Source of the DNA: Bacteroidota bacterium
GTDB taxonomy: Bacteria; Bacteroidota; Bacteroidia; Flavobacteriales; Weeksellaceae
Assembly (NCBI GenBank): GCA_023458415.1
Contig: JAEWZO010000009.1
Location: 1-49,882, forward strand
DNA: 49,882 nt
Reading direction: 5' to 3'
A program made the translations under genes and the position numbers. Shown here in pieces: positions 9,358-17,646 of the stretch. Numbering within the stretch: position 1 is the stretch's first letter; the number at the start of each line of letters is the position of its first letter. Under the pieces are notes generated by a model, which saw only the letters and a program-made list of their open reading frames with translations, did no database searches and was not told the DNA's origin.

Positions 9358-10401
9358 TTATTTGAGTTCGCGCATATACGTAAGGTTGTAACCGAGTAAG
9401 ACTTCAGGATGAAAAATTTTGATATAATCCTTTAAAACAACGTCTGAACGGACAACTCCGCTTTCAAAGAAATCATTTGCTTTCTTATCTTCACGTCCGG
9501 TAACCGTATAGATTTTTCCTTGACTAAAAACCTTCATTGAAGCATAATTAGGATTGACCGAAAGTAATCCGGTTCTGTTTTTATGATTTCCGGCATTCAC
9601 CCAAAACTGGGCATTTTCTGCTTTGGTAAAAACTTCTTCGAAGCTTACAGGAACAGCTTTTTCTTCAGGATTATCTTTCAGAATATAATCGGCGCCCGCA
9701 TCTTTAACGAAATTTGCAAATTGCGTTTTTCCGCCGGGTAAAAACCAAGAACCGCCGTACATTTCGTTCGCCAAAACCGTTGGCTTTTCAAGATTTTTCA
9801 CGGCATTGCATAAGGAATCATAAGATTTTTCAATCTTTTTATACGCAGTAGTTGCCTCTGTTTCCAGCCCAAGAAGTTTCCCGAAAGCGAGAAGGTATTT
9901 AGATTTTTCGAGCGGTTTGCTTTCAAGGTATTCATCCAGGAAAATAACTTCAATTCCGTTCTTTTTCAGTAATTCGTAAGTATTGGAAAAGTTGGCGATA
10001 TGGTTGGTAAAAACGGCATCGGGCTTCAAAGCAATTATTTTTTCGACAATATACTTTTGCTCGTTTCCTACGTCGGAAATTGTGCCGTCTTCAATCTTCT
10101 GAACTACCTCATCAGAATAGATATATTCCGGGCTGGAAACACCTGCGATTCTTTCGGTTGCATTCAGTTCTGTGAAATAGCCCACGAGACTTGCATTCAT
10201 CAAAACCACTTTCTTAAACGGAAGTTTCGATTTCGGAATTTCATAGGAAAACTGTCCCGACCGCAATTTCAGCACATCCAAACTGTCCTGAAAAAAAACC
10301 CGCTCCGAAATTCTGTCCCAATACAGTGTTTCCTTTTCAACTTCCTTCTTACAAGAAAACAGGACGAAAATGCTGATTATTGCGAATATTTTGGCTTTCA
10401 T
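9358..10401 (-). CDS. Metal-chelate / cobalamin-type ABC transporter substrate-binding lipoprotein
   Basis: This 347-residue protein has a lipoprotein signal with the lipid-modified cysteine at residue 17 (VLFSCKKE). The fold markers of the FecB/BtuF (PF01497) class are present: an N-terminal GYFTELNATERIAGVSS segment, IIALKPDAVFTNH, and a C-terminal region with GKIYTVTGRE. Family members bind ferric siderophores, haem or cobalamin; the ligand cannot be told from sequence. No permease or ATPase genes of the same transporter are adjacent. It probably heads the transcript that continues into mtgA. Confidence 0.85.
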   Translation of the reverse strand: MKAKIFAIISIFVLFSCKKEVEKETLYWDRISERVFFQDSLDVLKLRSGQFSYEIPKSKLPFKKVVLMNASLVGYFTELNATERIAGVSSPEYIYSDEVVQKIEDGTISDVGNEQKYIVEKIIALKPDAVFTNHIANFSNTYELLKKNGIEVIFLDEYLESKPLEKSKYLLAFGKLLGLETEATTAYKKIEKSYDSLCNAVKNLEKPTVLANEMYGGSWFLPGGKTQFANFVKDAGADYILKDNPEEKAVPVSFEEVFTKAENAQFWVNAGNHKNRTGLLSVNPNYASMKVFSQGKIYTVTGREDKKANDFFESGVVRSDVVLKDYIKIFHPEVLLGYNLTYMRELK

Positions 10402-10425
10402 ATTTCAAAGAAAACAAAAAAGTGT

Positions 10426-10433
10426 TATATTTG
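10426..10433 (+). promoter_or_regulatory. -7 element TATATTTG before tRNA-Arg
   Basis: The octamer fits the flavobacterial -7 consensus TAnnTTTG and lies 13 bases before the tRNA 5' end. No TTG element occurs at the usual 17-23 base spacing, so the match is partial. Confidence 0.5.
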
Positions 10434-10446
10434 CAAACCAAAATCG

Positions 10447-10520
10447 GGCCTCGTGGCGCAACTGAATAGCGCATCTGATTACGGCTCAGAAGGTTACAGG
10501 TTTGAATCCTGTCGAGGTCA
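10447..10520 (+). tRNA. tRNA-Arg (anticodon ACG)
   Basis: A 74-base cloverleaf can be drawn. The acceptor stem GGCCTCG pairs with CGAGGTC (one G-U), followed by discriminator A. The D stem is GCGC/GCGC. The anticodon stem TCTGA/TCAGA encloses loop TTACGGC with anticodon ACG, and the T arm is ACAGG-TTTGAAT-CCTGT. CCA is not encoded (CAC AAA follows). The anticodon reads CGU-type arginine codons and is the one normally deaminated to inosine. Confidence 0.95.
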
Positions 10521-10584
10521 CAAAGGGAAATTTCGAATGAAGTTTCCCTTTTTTATTTTATTTTTACAAAAAATTTACGGGTAC

Positions 10585-11280
10585 ATGTCGCTTGAAATTA
10601 TCGGTCTCACTAAGAAATTTGGGGAACAAACTGCACTTAACGATGTTAATATCAACATCGGAAATAACGAAATAATAGGACTGCTTGGTCCGAACGGTGC
10701 AGGAAAATCCACCCTTATGAAATCCATTACAGGAGTTTTGAAAATTGATGAAGGCCAGGTTCTTTTCAACGGTAAAAACATTGCAGAAGACGGTACGGAA
10801 GCGAGAAAAAACATCGGTTTTCTTCCTGAAAACAATCCGCTTTATCACGAAATGTATGTGAAGGAATACCTGAATTTTGTTGCTGAAATTCATAAAGTTC
10901 CGAAACAAAGAATAGAAGCAGTTATTGATTTGGTTGGTATTACTCCAGAAAAATCTAAAAAAATCGGTCAACTTTCCAAAGGTTACAAACAGCGTGTCGG
11001 ATTGGCTCAAGCGATTTTGCACCAACCTGATTTACTGATTCTAGATGAGCCTACCAACGGACTGGATCCTAACCAGATTATTGAAATTCGCAACGTAATT
11101 AAAGAGATAGGAAAAGAGAAAACCGTAATTCTTTCGACACACATTATGCAGGAAGTAGAAGCGCTTTGTTCTCGCGTAATTCTCATCCACAAAGGAAATA
11201 TCGTTCAGGATTCGCCCGTGGAAGAATTCAAGGGAAAATTTGAAAGTCTGGAAGAAGCCTTCCAAAGTTATACACATTAA
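10585..11280 (+). CDS. GldA-like ABC transporter ATP-binding protein
   Basis: This 231-residue ATPase has Walker A GPNGAGKST, signature LSKGYKQR, Walker B LLILDEPTNGLDP and the switch histidine in LSTHIMQEVEAL. Its wording closely follows GldA, the ATPase of a gliding-motility-linked ABC transporter of Bacteroidetes (NIGFLPENNPLYHEMYV, KKIGQLSKGYKQR, LDPNQIIEIRN). GldA of gliding species, as I recall it, has about 300 residues; this protein stops after the ATPase core, so it lacks the usual C-terminal part. The ATG at 10585 lies 64 bases after the tRNA. No permease gene is adjacent. Many non-gliding Chryseobacterium relatives keep such genes. Confidence 0.75.
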   Translation: MSLEIIGLTKKFGEQTALNDVNINIGNNEIIGLLGPNGAGKSTLMKSITGVLKIDEGQVLFNGKNIAEDGTEARKNIGFLPENNPLYHEMYVKEYLNFVAEIHKVPKQRIEAVIDLVGITPEKSKKIGQLSKGYKQRVGLAQAILHQPDLLILDEPTNGLDPNQIIEIRNVIKEIGKEKTVILSTHIMQEVEALCSRVILIHKGNIVQDSPVEEFKGKFESLEEAFQSYTH

Positions 11281-11300
11281 AATTTACTCCATAAAAACAG

Positions 11301-11331
11301 AAAACCGCTTCAGAAATTCTGAAGCGGTTTT
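11301..11331. terminator. Bidirectional terminator between gldA-like gene and RND gene
   Basis: A 15-bp perfect inverted repeat (AAAACCGCTTCAGAA and its complement) with a one-base centre ends in T-rich arms on both strands. It separates two convergent genes. Confidence 0.85.
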
Positions 11332-11356
11332 CATTAAGTGAAATAATTGATTGATT

Positions 11357-14300
11357 TTAGAATTCCAACTCATGCTCCGGATCGATGTGTTCGTAATCCG
11401 CAGTCATTTCTTTTTCGTAATCTGTTTTTTCGTGCTTAGAAAATCTGTTTTCCAGTTTTACCACGATGTAGTAAACAACAGGAACGATGATCAAAGTAAG
11501 GAAAAGTGAAGATAAAAGTCCACCGATAATTACAATCGCAAGACCGTTGTTCATTTCAGCGGCAGCTCCGGAAGCCAATGCAATCGGAAGCATACCGAAA
11601 ACCATTGCAATAGTCGTCATCAAAATCGGACGTAAACGTGCGTGATTGGCTTGAACTAATGCGTTTTCGATGCTTTCACCGTGACCCATTCTGTGGTTGG
11701 CAAAATCTACAAGTAGAATCGCGTTTTTTGCCACAAGACCAATCAACATGATGATACCAAGAATGGTGAATATATTCAGCGACTGGTTCGTTAAAGCCAG
11801 TGCCCAAAGTGCACCAATGAACGATAACGGAATGGAAAACAGTACGATGAACGGTTTCACGAAGTCATTGTACAGTACCACCATAATCATGTACACGAGC
11901 ATGATCGCAGCAAGAAGCGCCACTCCCAAAGTTCCGAAACCTTCACTCTGGTTTTCCATGTTTCCACCCCAAACCCAGTTTACACCGGCTGGTTTTTTCA
12001 CACTTGCCATTTTTTCTTCCCATTCAGCGGCAATTGCACCGGTTGTTTTACCAACCACCTGTGACTGAACGGTAACTGAAGGTGTACGGTTGTATCTTTC
12101 CAGCAAAGCCGGACCGGATCCAAAGTTAATATCAGCAAACTGAGACAACTGAATTCTCTGTCCCTGCTGATTGACGAAATTGATATTTCTAACGTCATCA
12201 ATGCTGGTTCTGTTGGCTTCATCCAAAATGATATTGATATCGTACTCGTTGCTTCCGGTACGGAATTTATTATCGGTATTTCCGCTGAAGGCCGTTCTTA
12301 ATGTTTGACCGACAGTTGCTACATTCAGTCCAAGAGAAGCCATTTTATCACGGTCTACACTCACCGAAATTTCAGGGTTTCCTTCTTCAACACTCAGTTT
12401 AATTTCGGAAGCACCGTCGATCGTTCTCAGCTGTGCTTCTGCCTGTTTAGCGTAAGCCATTGCATCGTCGAATGTTGCACCAGTTACCGTCATTTGTAGT
12501 GGAGCCATTTCCGCACCCATGAATCCAACAGGAACAGTAGTTACTTTAGCGCCTACGAGTTCTTTTTCCAGTTCACGCTTCAGTTTAGCGGCGTACACTT
12601 TCGTATCCTCATCTCTTTCGCTTTTTTCAACGAGTTCGATGTTGATTTCAGATTTGTACGCTGTGGACTGCATTGCGCCCATACCGCCACTCACCTGTCC
12701 TACCGAAGTAATCATCTGCACGACTTCCGGTTTTTTCTCCAGAAATTTTTCGGCTCTCTGCGTCATGAAGTTGGTTTCTTCCAAAGAAGAATCTTTCGGT
12801 AATTCCAACTGAACCAGGAATTCGCCTTTGTCGGTTCCCGGGAAGAAATCGGAACCGATGTAACCCAATACCATAAGCGAAACAGAACTTGCAAACAGCA
12901 GGAATGTTACTGCGAACGTTTTGATTTTATTATGAAGACTCCACTTCAGGATTCCTTCAATTTTTTGCGTGAACCAGGTCAGTCCTTCTTCAAATTTTTC
13001 AATGATTTTACCGAACCATGTCTTGTTGGAAATCAGCTCCAGTTTTCCGTAACGTGAGAATAACCACGGAACCACAGTAAACGAAACTAATAGTGAAAGC
13101 ATTGTTGCAATTACCACCGTTACACAGAACTGCTTGATGATGTCGGAAACCATACCTGAACTCAATGCAATCGGAAGGAATACCACGACAATTACCAATG
13201 TAATCGCAGTTACGGTAAATCCGATCTCCTTGGAACCGTCGTACGCTGCGCGCACTTTATTTTTCCCCATTTCCATGTGGCGGTGAATATTTTCGATAAC
13301 AACAATCGCGTCATCCACGAGAATACCCACAACCAGGGAAAGTCCGAGTAAACTCATCAGGTTCAAACTGTAATCCAGAAGATTCAGTCCGATAAAAGTT
13401 GCGATAAGCGAGGTCGGAATCGCTACCATTACGATTAATGCATTCCTGAAACTGTGCAGGAAGAACAACATCACGAACGCAACCAGAGCCACCGCAATCA
13501 GTAAGTCTTTGATTACCGCATTCGCTGCTTCCAGTGTAAAAATGGATGTATCACTTGCCACATCAATCTTCACATTCTGAGGTTTGTACTGCGTGTGAAT
13601 ATCCTCAATTTTTTTCTGTACCAGCTCACTTACTTCCACCGCATTGGCTTCGGTTTGTTTTACTACCTGAAGCATAATGGTGTTCTGTTGGTCGATACGC
13701 GCAATTTTATCAGTTTCTTTCTGAGTATCCTGAACTTCAGCTACATCAGAAAGGCGAATATTCTGTCCGTTGTTCGAAGAAATCATGAGGTTGCGGAGTT
13801 CGTCCACGGAATTGATTTTTCCGGCAAGACGAATCAGCGTACTGTTCTCTCTTGTCTTAAGGTTTCCGGTTGGAAAGTCCATATTCGACATCGAAATAAT
13901 CTGCTGAACCTGTGGAATGGTTAAACCGTATCCTTCCAGTTTTTCCTGATCCAGATTGATTCTGATTTCACGTTCCTGTCCACCGATAATATTTACCTGA
14001 GCAACACCCGGAATTCTCGAAAGTTCAGGCTGCAAACGCTGATCAAGAAGATCATACAGTTCGTTTTCGGTAAGGTTTGCGGTTACACCCATCGACATGA
14101 TCGGCATATCGGAAAGCGAGAACTGTGAAAGCGACGGTTCATCGATATCTTCCGGAAGTTCGGAACGTATGGCGTTGATTTTCCGCTGCGCGTCGTTCAG
14201 TGCATAATCTACGTCGGCGTCGGAATTAAATTCAATAATAACAACCGATAAACTTTCGTACGACTGCGCTGTAATTTTTTTCACACCTTCCAATGAGGAA

Positions 14301-14512
14301 ACAGCATCTTCCATTTTTCTGGAAACCGTGTTTTCCACCTCAGACGGCGATGCACCCGGATAAACCGTTGCTACAGTTACAATTTTTACTTCAAATTTTG
14401 GGATGAGCTCGTAACTGAGCTGCGAATAACTGAAAAGTCCGCCAATGATGAGTAATGCAAGCATTACAATCACCAAACTGGGTCTTTTAATCGATACTTC
14501 TGCTAATTTCAT
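11357..14512 (-). CDS. RND family multidrug efflux permease (HAE1/AcrB type)
   Basis: The inner-membrane proton-driven pump of a tripartite efflux system has 1051 residues, the full family length. Features include the first membrane segment after SIKRPSLV, YPGASPSEVE in the porter domain, the proton-relay aspartates in GILVDDAIVVIENIHRH near residue 400, and a second set of membrane segments from about residue 860. The acidic, lysine-rich C-terminus ends in HELEF. It is the last gene of the tetR-OMF-adaptor-RND operon, 22 bases after the adaptor. Substrates are not predictable. Confidence 0.95.
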   Translation of the reverse strand: MKLAEVSIKRPSLVIVMLALLIIGGLFSYSQLSYELIPKFEVKIVTVATVYPGASPSEVENTVSRKMEDAVSSLEGVKKITAQSYESLSVVIIEFNSDADVDYALNDAQRKINAIRSELPEDIDEPSLSQFSLSDMPIMSMGVTANLTENELYDLLDQRLQPELSRIPGVAQVNIIGGQEREIRINLDQEKLEGYGLTIPQVQQIISMSNMDFPTGNLKTRENSTLIRLAGKINSVDELRNLMISSNNGQNIRLSDVAEVQDTQKETDKIARIDQQNTIMLQVVKQTEANAVEVSELVQKKIEDIHTQYKPQNVKIDVASDTSIFTLEAANAVIKDLLIAVALVAFVMLFFLHSFRNALIVMVAIPTSLIATFIGLNLLDYSLNLMSLLGLSLVVGILVDDAIVVIENIHRHMEMGKNKVRAAYDGSKEIGFTVTAITLVIVVVFLPIALSSGMVSDIIKQFCVTVVIATMLSLLVSFTVVPWLFSRYGKLELISNKTWFGKIIEKFEEGLTWFTQKIEGILKWSLHNKIKTFAVTFLLFASSVSLMVLGYIGSDFFPGTDKGEFLVQLELPKDSSLEETNFMTQRAEKFLEKKPEVVQMITSVGQVSGGMGAMQSTAYKSEINIELVEKSERDEDTKVYAAKLKRELEKELVGAKVTTVPVGFMGAEMAPLQMTVTGATFDDAMAYAKQAEAQLRTIDGASEIKLSVEEGNPEISVSVDRDKMASLGLNVATVGQTLRTAFSGNTDNKFRTGSNEYDINIILDEANRTSIDDVRNINFVNQQGQRIQLSQFADINFGSGPALLERYNRTPSVTVQSQVVGKTTGAIAAEWEEKMASVKKPAGVNWVWGGNMENQSEGFGTLGVALLAAIMLVYMIMVVLYNDFVKPFIVLFSIPLSFIGALWALALTNQSLNIFTILGIIMLIGLVAKNAILLVDFANHRMGHGESIENALVQANHARLRPILMTTIAMVFGMLPIALASGAAAEMNNGLAIVIIGGLLSSLFLTLIIVPVVYYIVVKLENRFSKHEKTDYEKEMTADYEHIDPEHELEF

Positions 14513-14534
14513 TCTTTATTTTTTCTCGATTTTT

Positions 14535-15590
14535 TTATTTCAGAACTCTTACTTTAGCTTTGTTCGTCAGATTGATCTGTCCGCTGGTAACCACCTGATC
14601 ACCTGCTTTCAGTCCGCTCACCACTTCAACTTTATCACCGTAATTGATTCCGCTCTGAATTTTTGTAAGAATAGCTTGGTTGTTACGTACTACAAAAACC
14701 TGGTTGTCGCTCACTGATCCTACAAAAGCTTCTCTCGGAATCGTCAGTACATTATCAGTTCCTGCTCTGTTGAACTGTGCAGTTCCGTACATTCCGGCTT
14801 TCAGTTGGTTTGCGGTATTCTGAACGGTGATTTCAACCGGGAATTTCAACGCTCCGGACGCGGAAGGTGCGATAAACGTAATTCTTCCCTCAACTGTTCC
14901 GTCGATTACATCAGGTTTTACTGTTACAGTATTTCCTACTGCAAGCTGACTTACCATCGACTGGTCTACATCCACTTTAAGTTTCACGGATGAAATATCA
15001 ACCACTTCCACAATCGGCGTTCCTGCACCGATCACAGATCCTACTTCCACAAATTTTTGGTTTACAATTCCGCTTACCTTTGAAATGATATTGGTATCGC
15101 CGGAAGTTAAGTTCGCCGACTGAAGCTGTGCTCTTGCGTTTTTCACCTGAAGGCGTGCCTGATCAAGTTGCAACGCAGTAACTCCACCGGTTTTGTACGC
15201 CTGTTCGTAACGGTTTAATGCCATCTGCGCATTGTCCAAATTGGCTCGCGCACTGGAAACGTTTACATTCACTTTTTCGCCTCCAAGACGACCGATGCTT
15301 TGTCCGGCGCGTACGTAACTTCCTTCTTTTACGTGAAGAGAAATCAGTTGACCTCCCATTTCTGCAGAAATCTGTGCCTGTCTGTTCGGAAGGAATGTCC
15401 CGTTTACGGAAAATTCTCCGCTGATGTCTTCAGACTGTACAGTGGCTGTACGAACGGCAACGTCGGTATTTTTTTCAGCAACTATGGCTACTTTTTCCTC
15501 GTTGCTTTTTTTATTGTTCTGCAAAATCAGGAAAATAGCTGCAAAAATTCCTAAAATGGCCAAAATGGTTATGATGGTATTCTTTTTCAT
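14535..15590 (-). CDS. RND efflux periplasmic adaptor (membrane fusion protein)
   Basis: The 351-residue protein has one N-terminal membrane segment (about residues 7-23), a lipoyl-like half motif (ISLHVKEGSYVRAGQSIG), a helical hairpin (residues about 110-155), the second lipoyl half (VSGIVNQKFVEVGSVIG), and beta-barrel and membrane-proximal domains. It links the RND pump to the outer-membrane channel. It starts four bases after the stop of the OMF gene. Confidence 0.93.
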   Translation of the reverse strand: MKKNTIITILAILGIFAAIFLILQNNKKSNEEKVAIVAEKNTDVAVRTATVQSEDISGEFSVNGTFLPNRQAQISAEMGGQLISLHVKEGSYVRAGQSIGRLGGEKVNVNVSSARANLDNAQMALNRYEQAYKTGGVTALQLDQARLQVKNARAQLQSANLTSGDTNIISKVSGIVNQKFVEVGSVIGAGTPIVEVVDISSVKLKVDVDQSMVSQLAVGNTVTVKPDVIDGTVEGRITFIAPSASGALKFPVEITVQNTANQLKAGMYGTAQFNRAGTDNVLTIPREAFVGSVSDNQVFVVRNNQAILTKIQSGINYGDKVEVVSGLKAGDQVVTSGQINLTNKAKVRVLK

Positions 15591-15594
15591 TGGG

Positions 15595-16926
15595 TTAATT
15601 GTTTAAGGTTCTGAGTTTTCCCTGCGATTTCAACAGATTGATTTCTGCAAGTTTATAGTCTAATTTTGCTTTTGTAAGGTTATTTTTGGCATCGGTAAGA
15701 TCACGTTCGGCATCCAGAATATCGTTCAGTGTAGCCAAACCGTGCTGATAATTGCTTCTTGTGTTGGAAAGAACATTTTCTGCCAGCTGCACATTTTCTT
15801 CCTGCATGGAGATCATCGTCATATTGTTTTCCAGCTGCGTCACGGCATTGGCGTGAGCAAGATCCAACCCAAGCTGTGTTTCACGAAGATCGGCCTGTGC
15901 TTTTTCAATTTCAATCTGATTCAAAGCGATTCTGGCTTTCGTTGCAAATCCGTTAAAAATCGGAACATTGATGTTCAAACCAATCGACGATAAATCTGAC
16001 CAGAAAACGCCGTTGTTCTGTCCGTTCGTAAAAGGAAAACGCTGTCCCTGTCCCAGAAAACCGTAGTTTGCCGTAAGTGCAACCGTTGGATAATATTCTG
16101 CTTCGGAAGCTTTTTTCTGCCATTCCAGAAGCTCAATCTGCTTGTTCATCAGTTTGATTTCCGTTCTTTCATCAAAATTTGCGGTGCGGTCCGGAAGAAT
16201 TGCAGGATCAAAGGTTTCAGTCGGAAGTTCAATTTCCTGACTCATCGGCATTCCGATCATAAATTTCAGCGCATTTTCCGAAAGATCCACAGCATTTTCC
16301 AACTGCTGAACACCGGAATTGACGTTATTTCTTGCAACCACTACCCTGTCGTAATCAATTTTTCTTGCCAAGCCGGCATCGTAAAGACCTTTGATGATCT
16401 TGATGGTTTGATTGGTTATATTCAGATTGCTTTGTGCATTATCGAGCATCTGTTCTGACTGATACACCTGAAAATACGCATTGGCTACATTTTCTATAAT
16501 CTGTTCTTCAGTAAGCTGAGCATTAATCAGATAAAATTCTTTGGTGGAACGCGCTGCTTTCAAACCGGTAAAAACCGACTGATTGAACAGTACCTGCTGC
16601 AACTGCAACATATTACTTGTGGTCCATTTCTGTCCGAAAGCCACTTTCACCTGCTGTCCCGGTGCACCAAACATTTCACCCGGAAGTACCGTTTCCTGCA
16701 GCAACGGATTATAAGAAGTATTGCTGTTGAAACTGAGGTTTGGATAAGCATTCGCTTTCACCTCGGCAATCTGCGCATCTCCTTTCCGGATGTCGAGCCT
16801 TGCTTTTTCTGCTTCCGCCTTATGTTCCAGCGCATACGAAATGGCTTCCGGAAGGGTGAGCAACTTCACGTCCTGCGCCTGGAGTAGTCCTCCGCAAAGA
16901 ACAAGACTGAATAGTAGTTTTTTCAT
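15595..16926 (-). CDS. TolC-like outer membrane efflux protein
   Basis: The 443-residue product starts at ATG 16926 with signal peptide MKKLLFSLVLCGGLLQAQ; an upstream GTG-initiated extension to 16983 is discarded because it would overlap the tetR stop. It contains two OEP repeats rich in long helices (for example residues 150-250 and 350-440) and the typical YQHGLATLNDILDAERDLTDAKNNL end. It forms the outer-membrane exit duct for the RND pump and starts four bases after tetR ends. Confidence 0.92.
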   Translation of the reverse strand: MKKLLFSLVLCGGLLQAQDVKLLTLPEAISYALEHKAEAEKARLDIRKGDAQIAEVKANAYPNLSFNSNTSYNPLLQETVLPGEMFGAPGQQVKVAFGQKWTTSNMLQLQQVLFNQSVFTGLKAARSTKEFYLINAQLTEEQIIENVANAYFQVYQSEQMLDNAQSNLNITNQTIKIIKGLYDAGLARKIDYDRVVVARNNVNSGVQQLENAVDLSENALKFMIGMPMSQEIELPTETFDPAILPDRTANFDERTEIKLMNKQIELLEWQKKASEAEYYPTVALTANYGFLGQGQRFPFTNGQNNGVFWSDLSSIGLNINVPIFNGFATKARIALNQIEIEKAQADLRETQLGLDLAHANAVTQLENNMTMISMQEENVQLAENVLSNTRSNYQHGLATLNDILDAERDLTDAKNNLTKAKLDYKLAEINLLKSQGKLRTLNN

Positions 16927-16930
16927 TATT

Positions 16931-17524
16931 TTAAATTGTATACTTTTTAAGTGTTTCTTTTCCTTTTTCAGTTGTGATTGCATTCATGTAAATTGACATC
17001 ACTTCTTCCTTATAATCATTAAAACTGATCTGGGAAATATCAAGAAATGGCGAACTGTGGTAAGACATGATGAGCTGGAAGAAAATCTTAGCGTACATCT
17101 TCGCATCGAAATCAGTCCGGTAAAAACCCTGTCCGCGACCTCTTTCGATATTGTGCACCAATACCTCAGAGAATTTTTCCGAAAAGGCCAACATGTGCCT
17201 GTTGAAGATCGCAGGATAATAACGGATCAACTGCTTGACCAGCAAAGAATTATTGGATTCCACTGCTGATTCAATCTGCTCGTCACGGCAAAACATCCGT
17301 TCGATTGCGTTTTCCACCTGATTATCGAGTTGGTTCAGTTTCTGAATAACCGTTTCAAGTTTATACTCCAGCACATCTTCCAGAAGCGCATCTTTGTTGG
17401 AATATTTCTGATAAAGGGTTTTTTTCGACATACCGAATTCCCTGGAGATATCGTCCATGGTAAGGGTTTTAGCACCGTTCTCGATGAACAGTTCTGAAAC
17501 TTTATGTAAGAATTCTTTATCCAT
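16931..17524 (-). CDS. TetR-family repressor of the efflux operon
   Basis: The 197-residue protein has an N-terminal TetR HTH (residues about 5-50: TLTMDDISREFGMSKKTLYQKYSNKDAL) and a variable helical ligand-binding domain. The ATG at 17524 gives MDKEFLHKVSEL; an extension to 17629 would run through the promoter. As the first gene of the operon it probably represses itself and the pump, and releases DNA when a substrate binds; this is family knowledge plus context. Confidence 0.92.
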   Translation of the reverse strand: MDKEFLHKVSELFIENGAKTLTMDDISREFGMSKKTLYQKYSNKDALLEDVLEYKLETVIQKLNQLDNQVENAIERMFCRDEQIESAVESNNSLLVKQLIRYYPAIFNRHMLAFSEKFSEVLVHNIERGRGQGFYRTDFDAKMYAKIFFQLIMSYHSSPFLDISQISFNDYKEEVMSIYMNAITTEKGKETLKKYTI

Positions 17525-17542
17525 TATACGTGATTTCGGATG

Positions 17543-17583
17543 CAAATATACAATATAAGAAACTAATAAACCAAAATAGTTTC
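17543..17583 (-). promoter_or_regulatory. Promoter and candidate TetR operator of the efflux operon
   Basis: On the minus strand, TTG (17574-17572) and TATATTTG (17550-17543) are separated by 21 bases, a full match to the flavobacterial consensus. A perfect inverted repeat GAAACTA (17559-17565) N11 TAGTTTC (17577-17583) brackets the TTG element and is a good candidate operator for the adjacent TetR protein. Confidence 0.75.
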
Positions 17584-17601
17584 CAAGTTTTTTCAAGGAA
17601 T

Positions 17602-17626
17602 AAAAAAAGGCAGCCAAATGGCTGCC
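17602..17626 (-). terminator. Terminator of the decayed surface-protein gene
   Basis: Read on the minus strand, GGCAGCC-ATTT-GGCTGCC (17626-17609) is followed by seven T residues (17608-17602). Confidence 0.9.
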
Positions 17627-17646
17627 CAAAAATAAAACCTCACGAA

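Noticed and set aside
10000..10584. Extension of the GldA-like gene upstream through the tRNA
   Set aside because: The frame is open by chance, overlaps the binding-protein gene in antisense and runs through tRNA-Arg; the ATPase begins at 10585.
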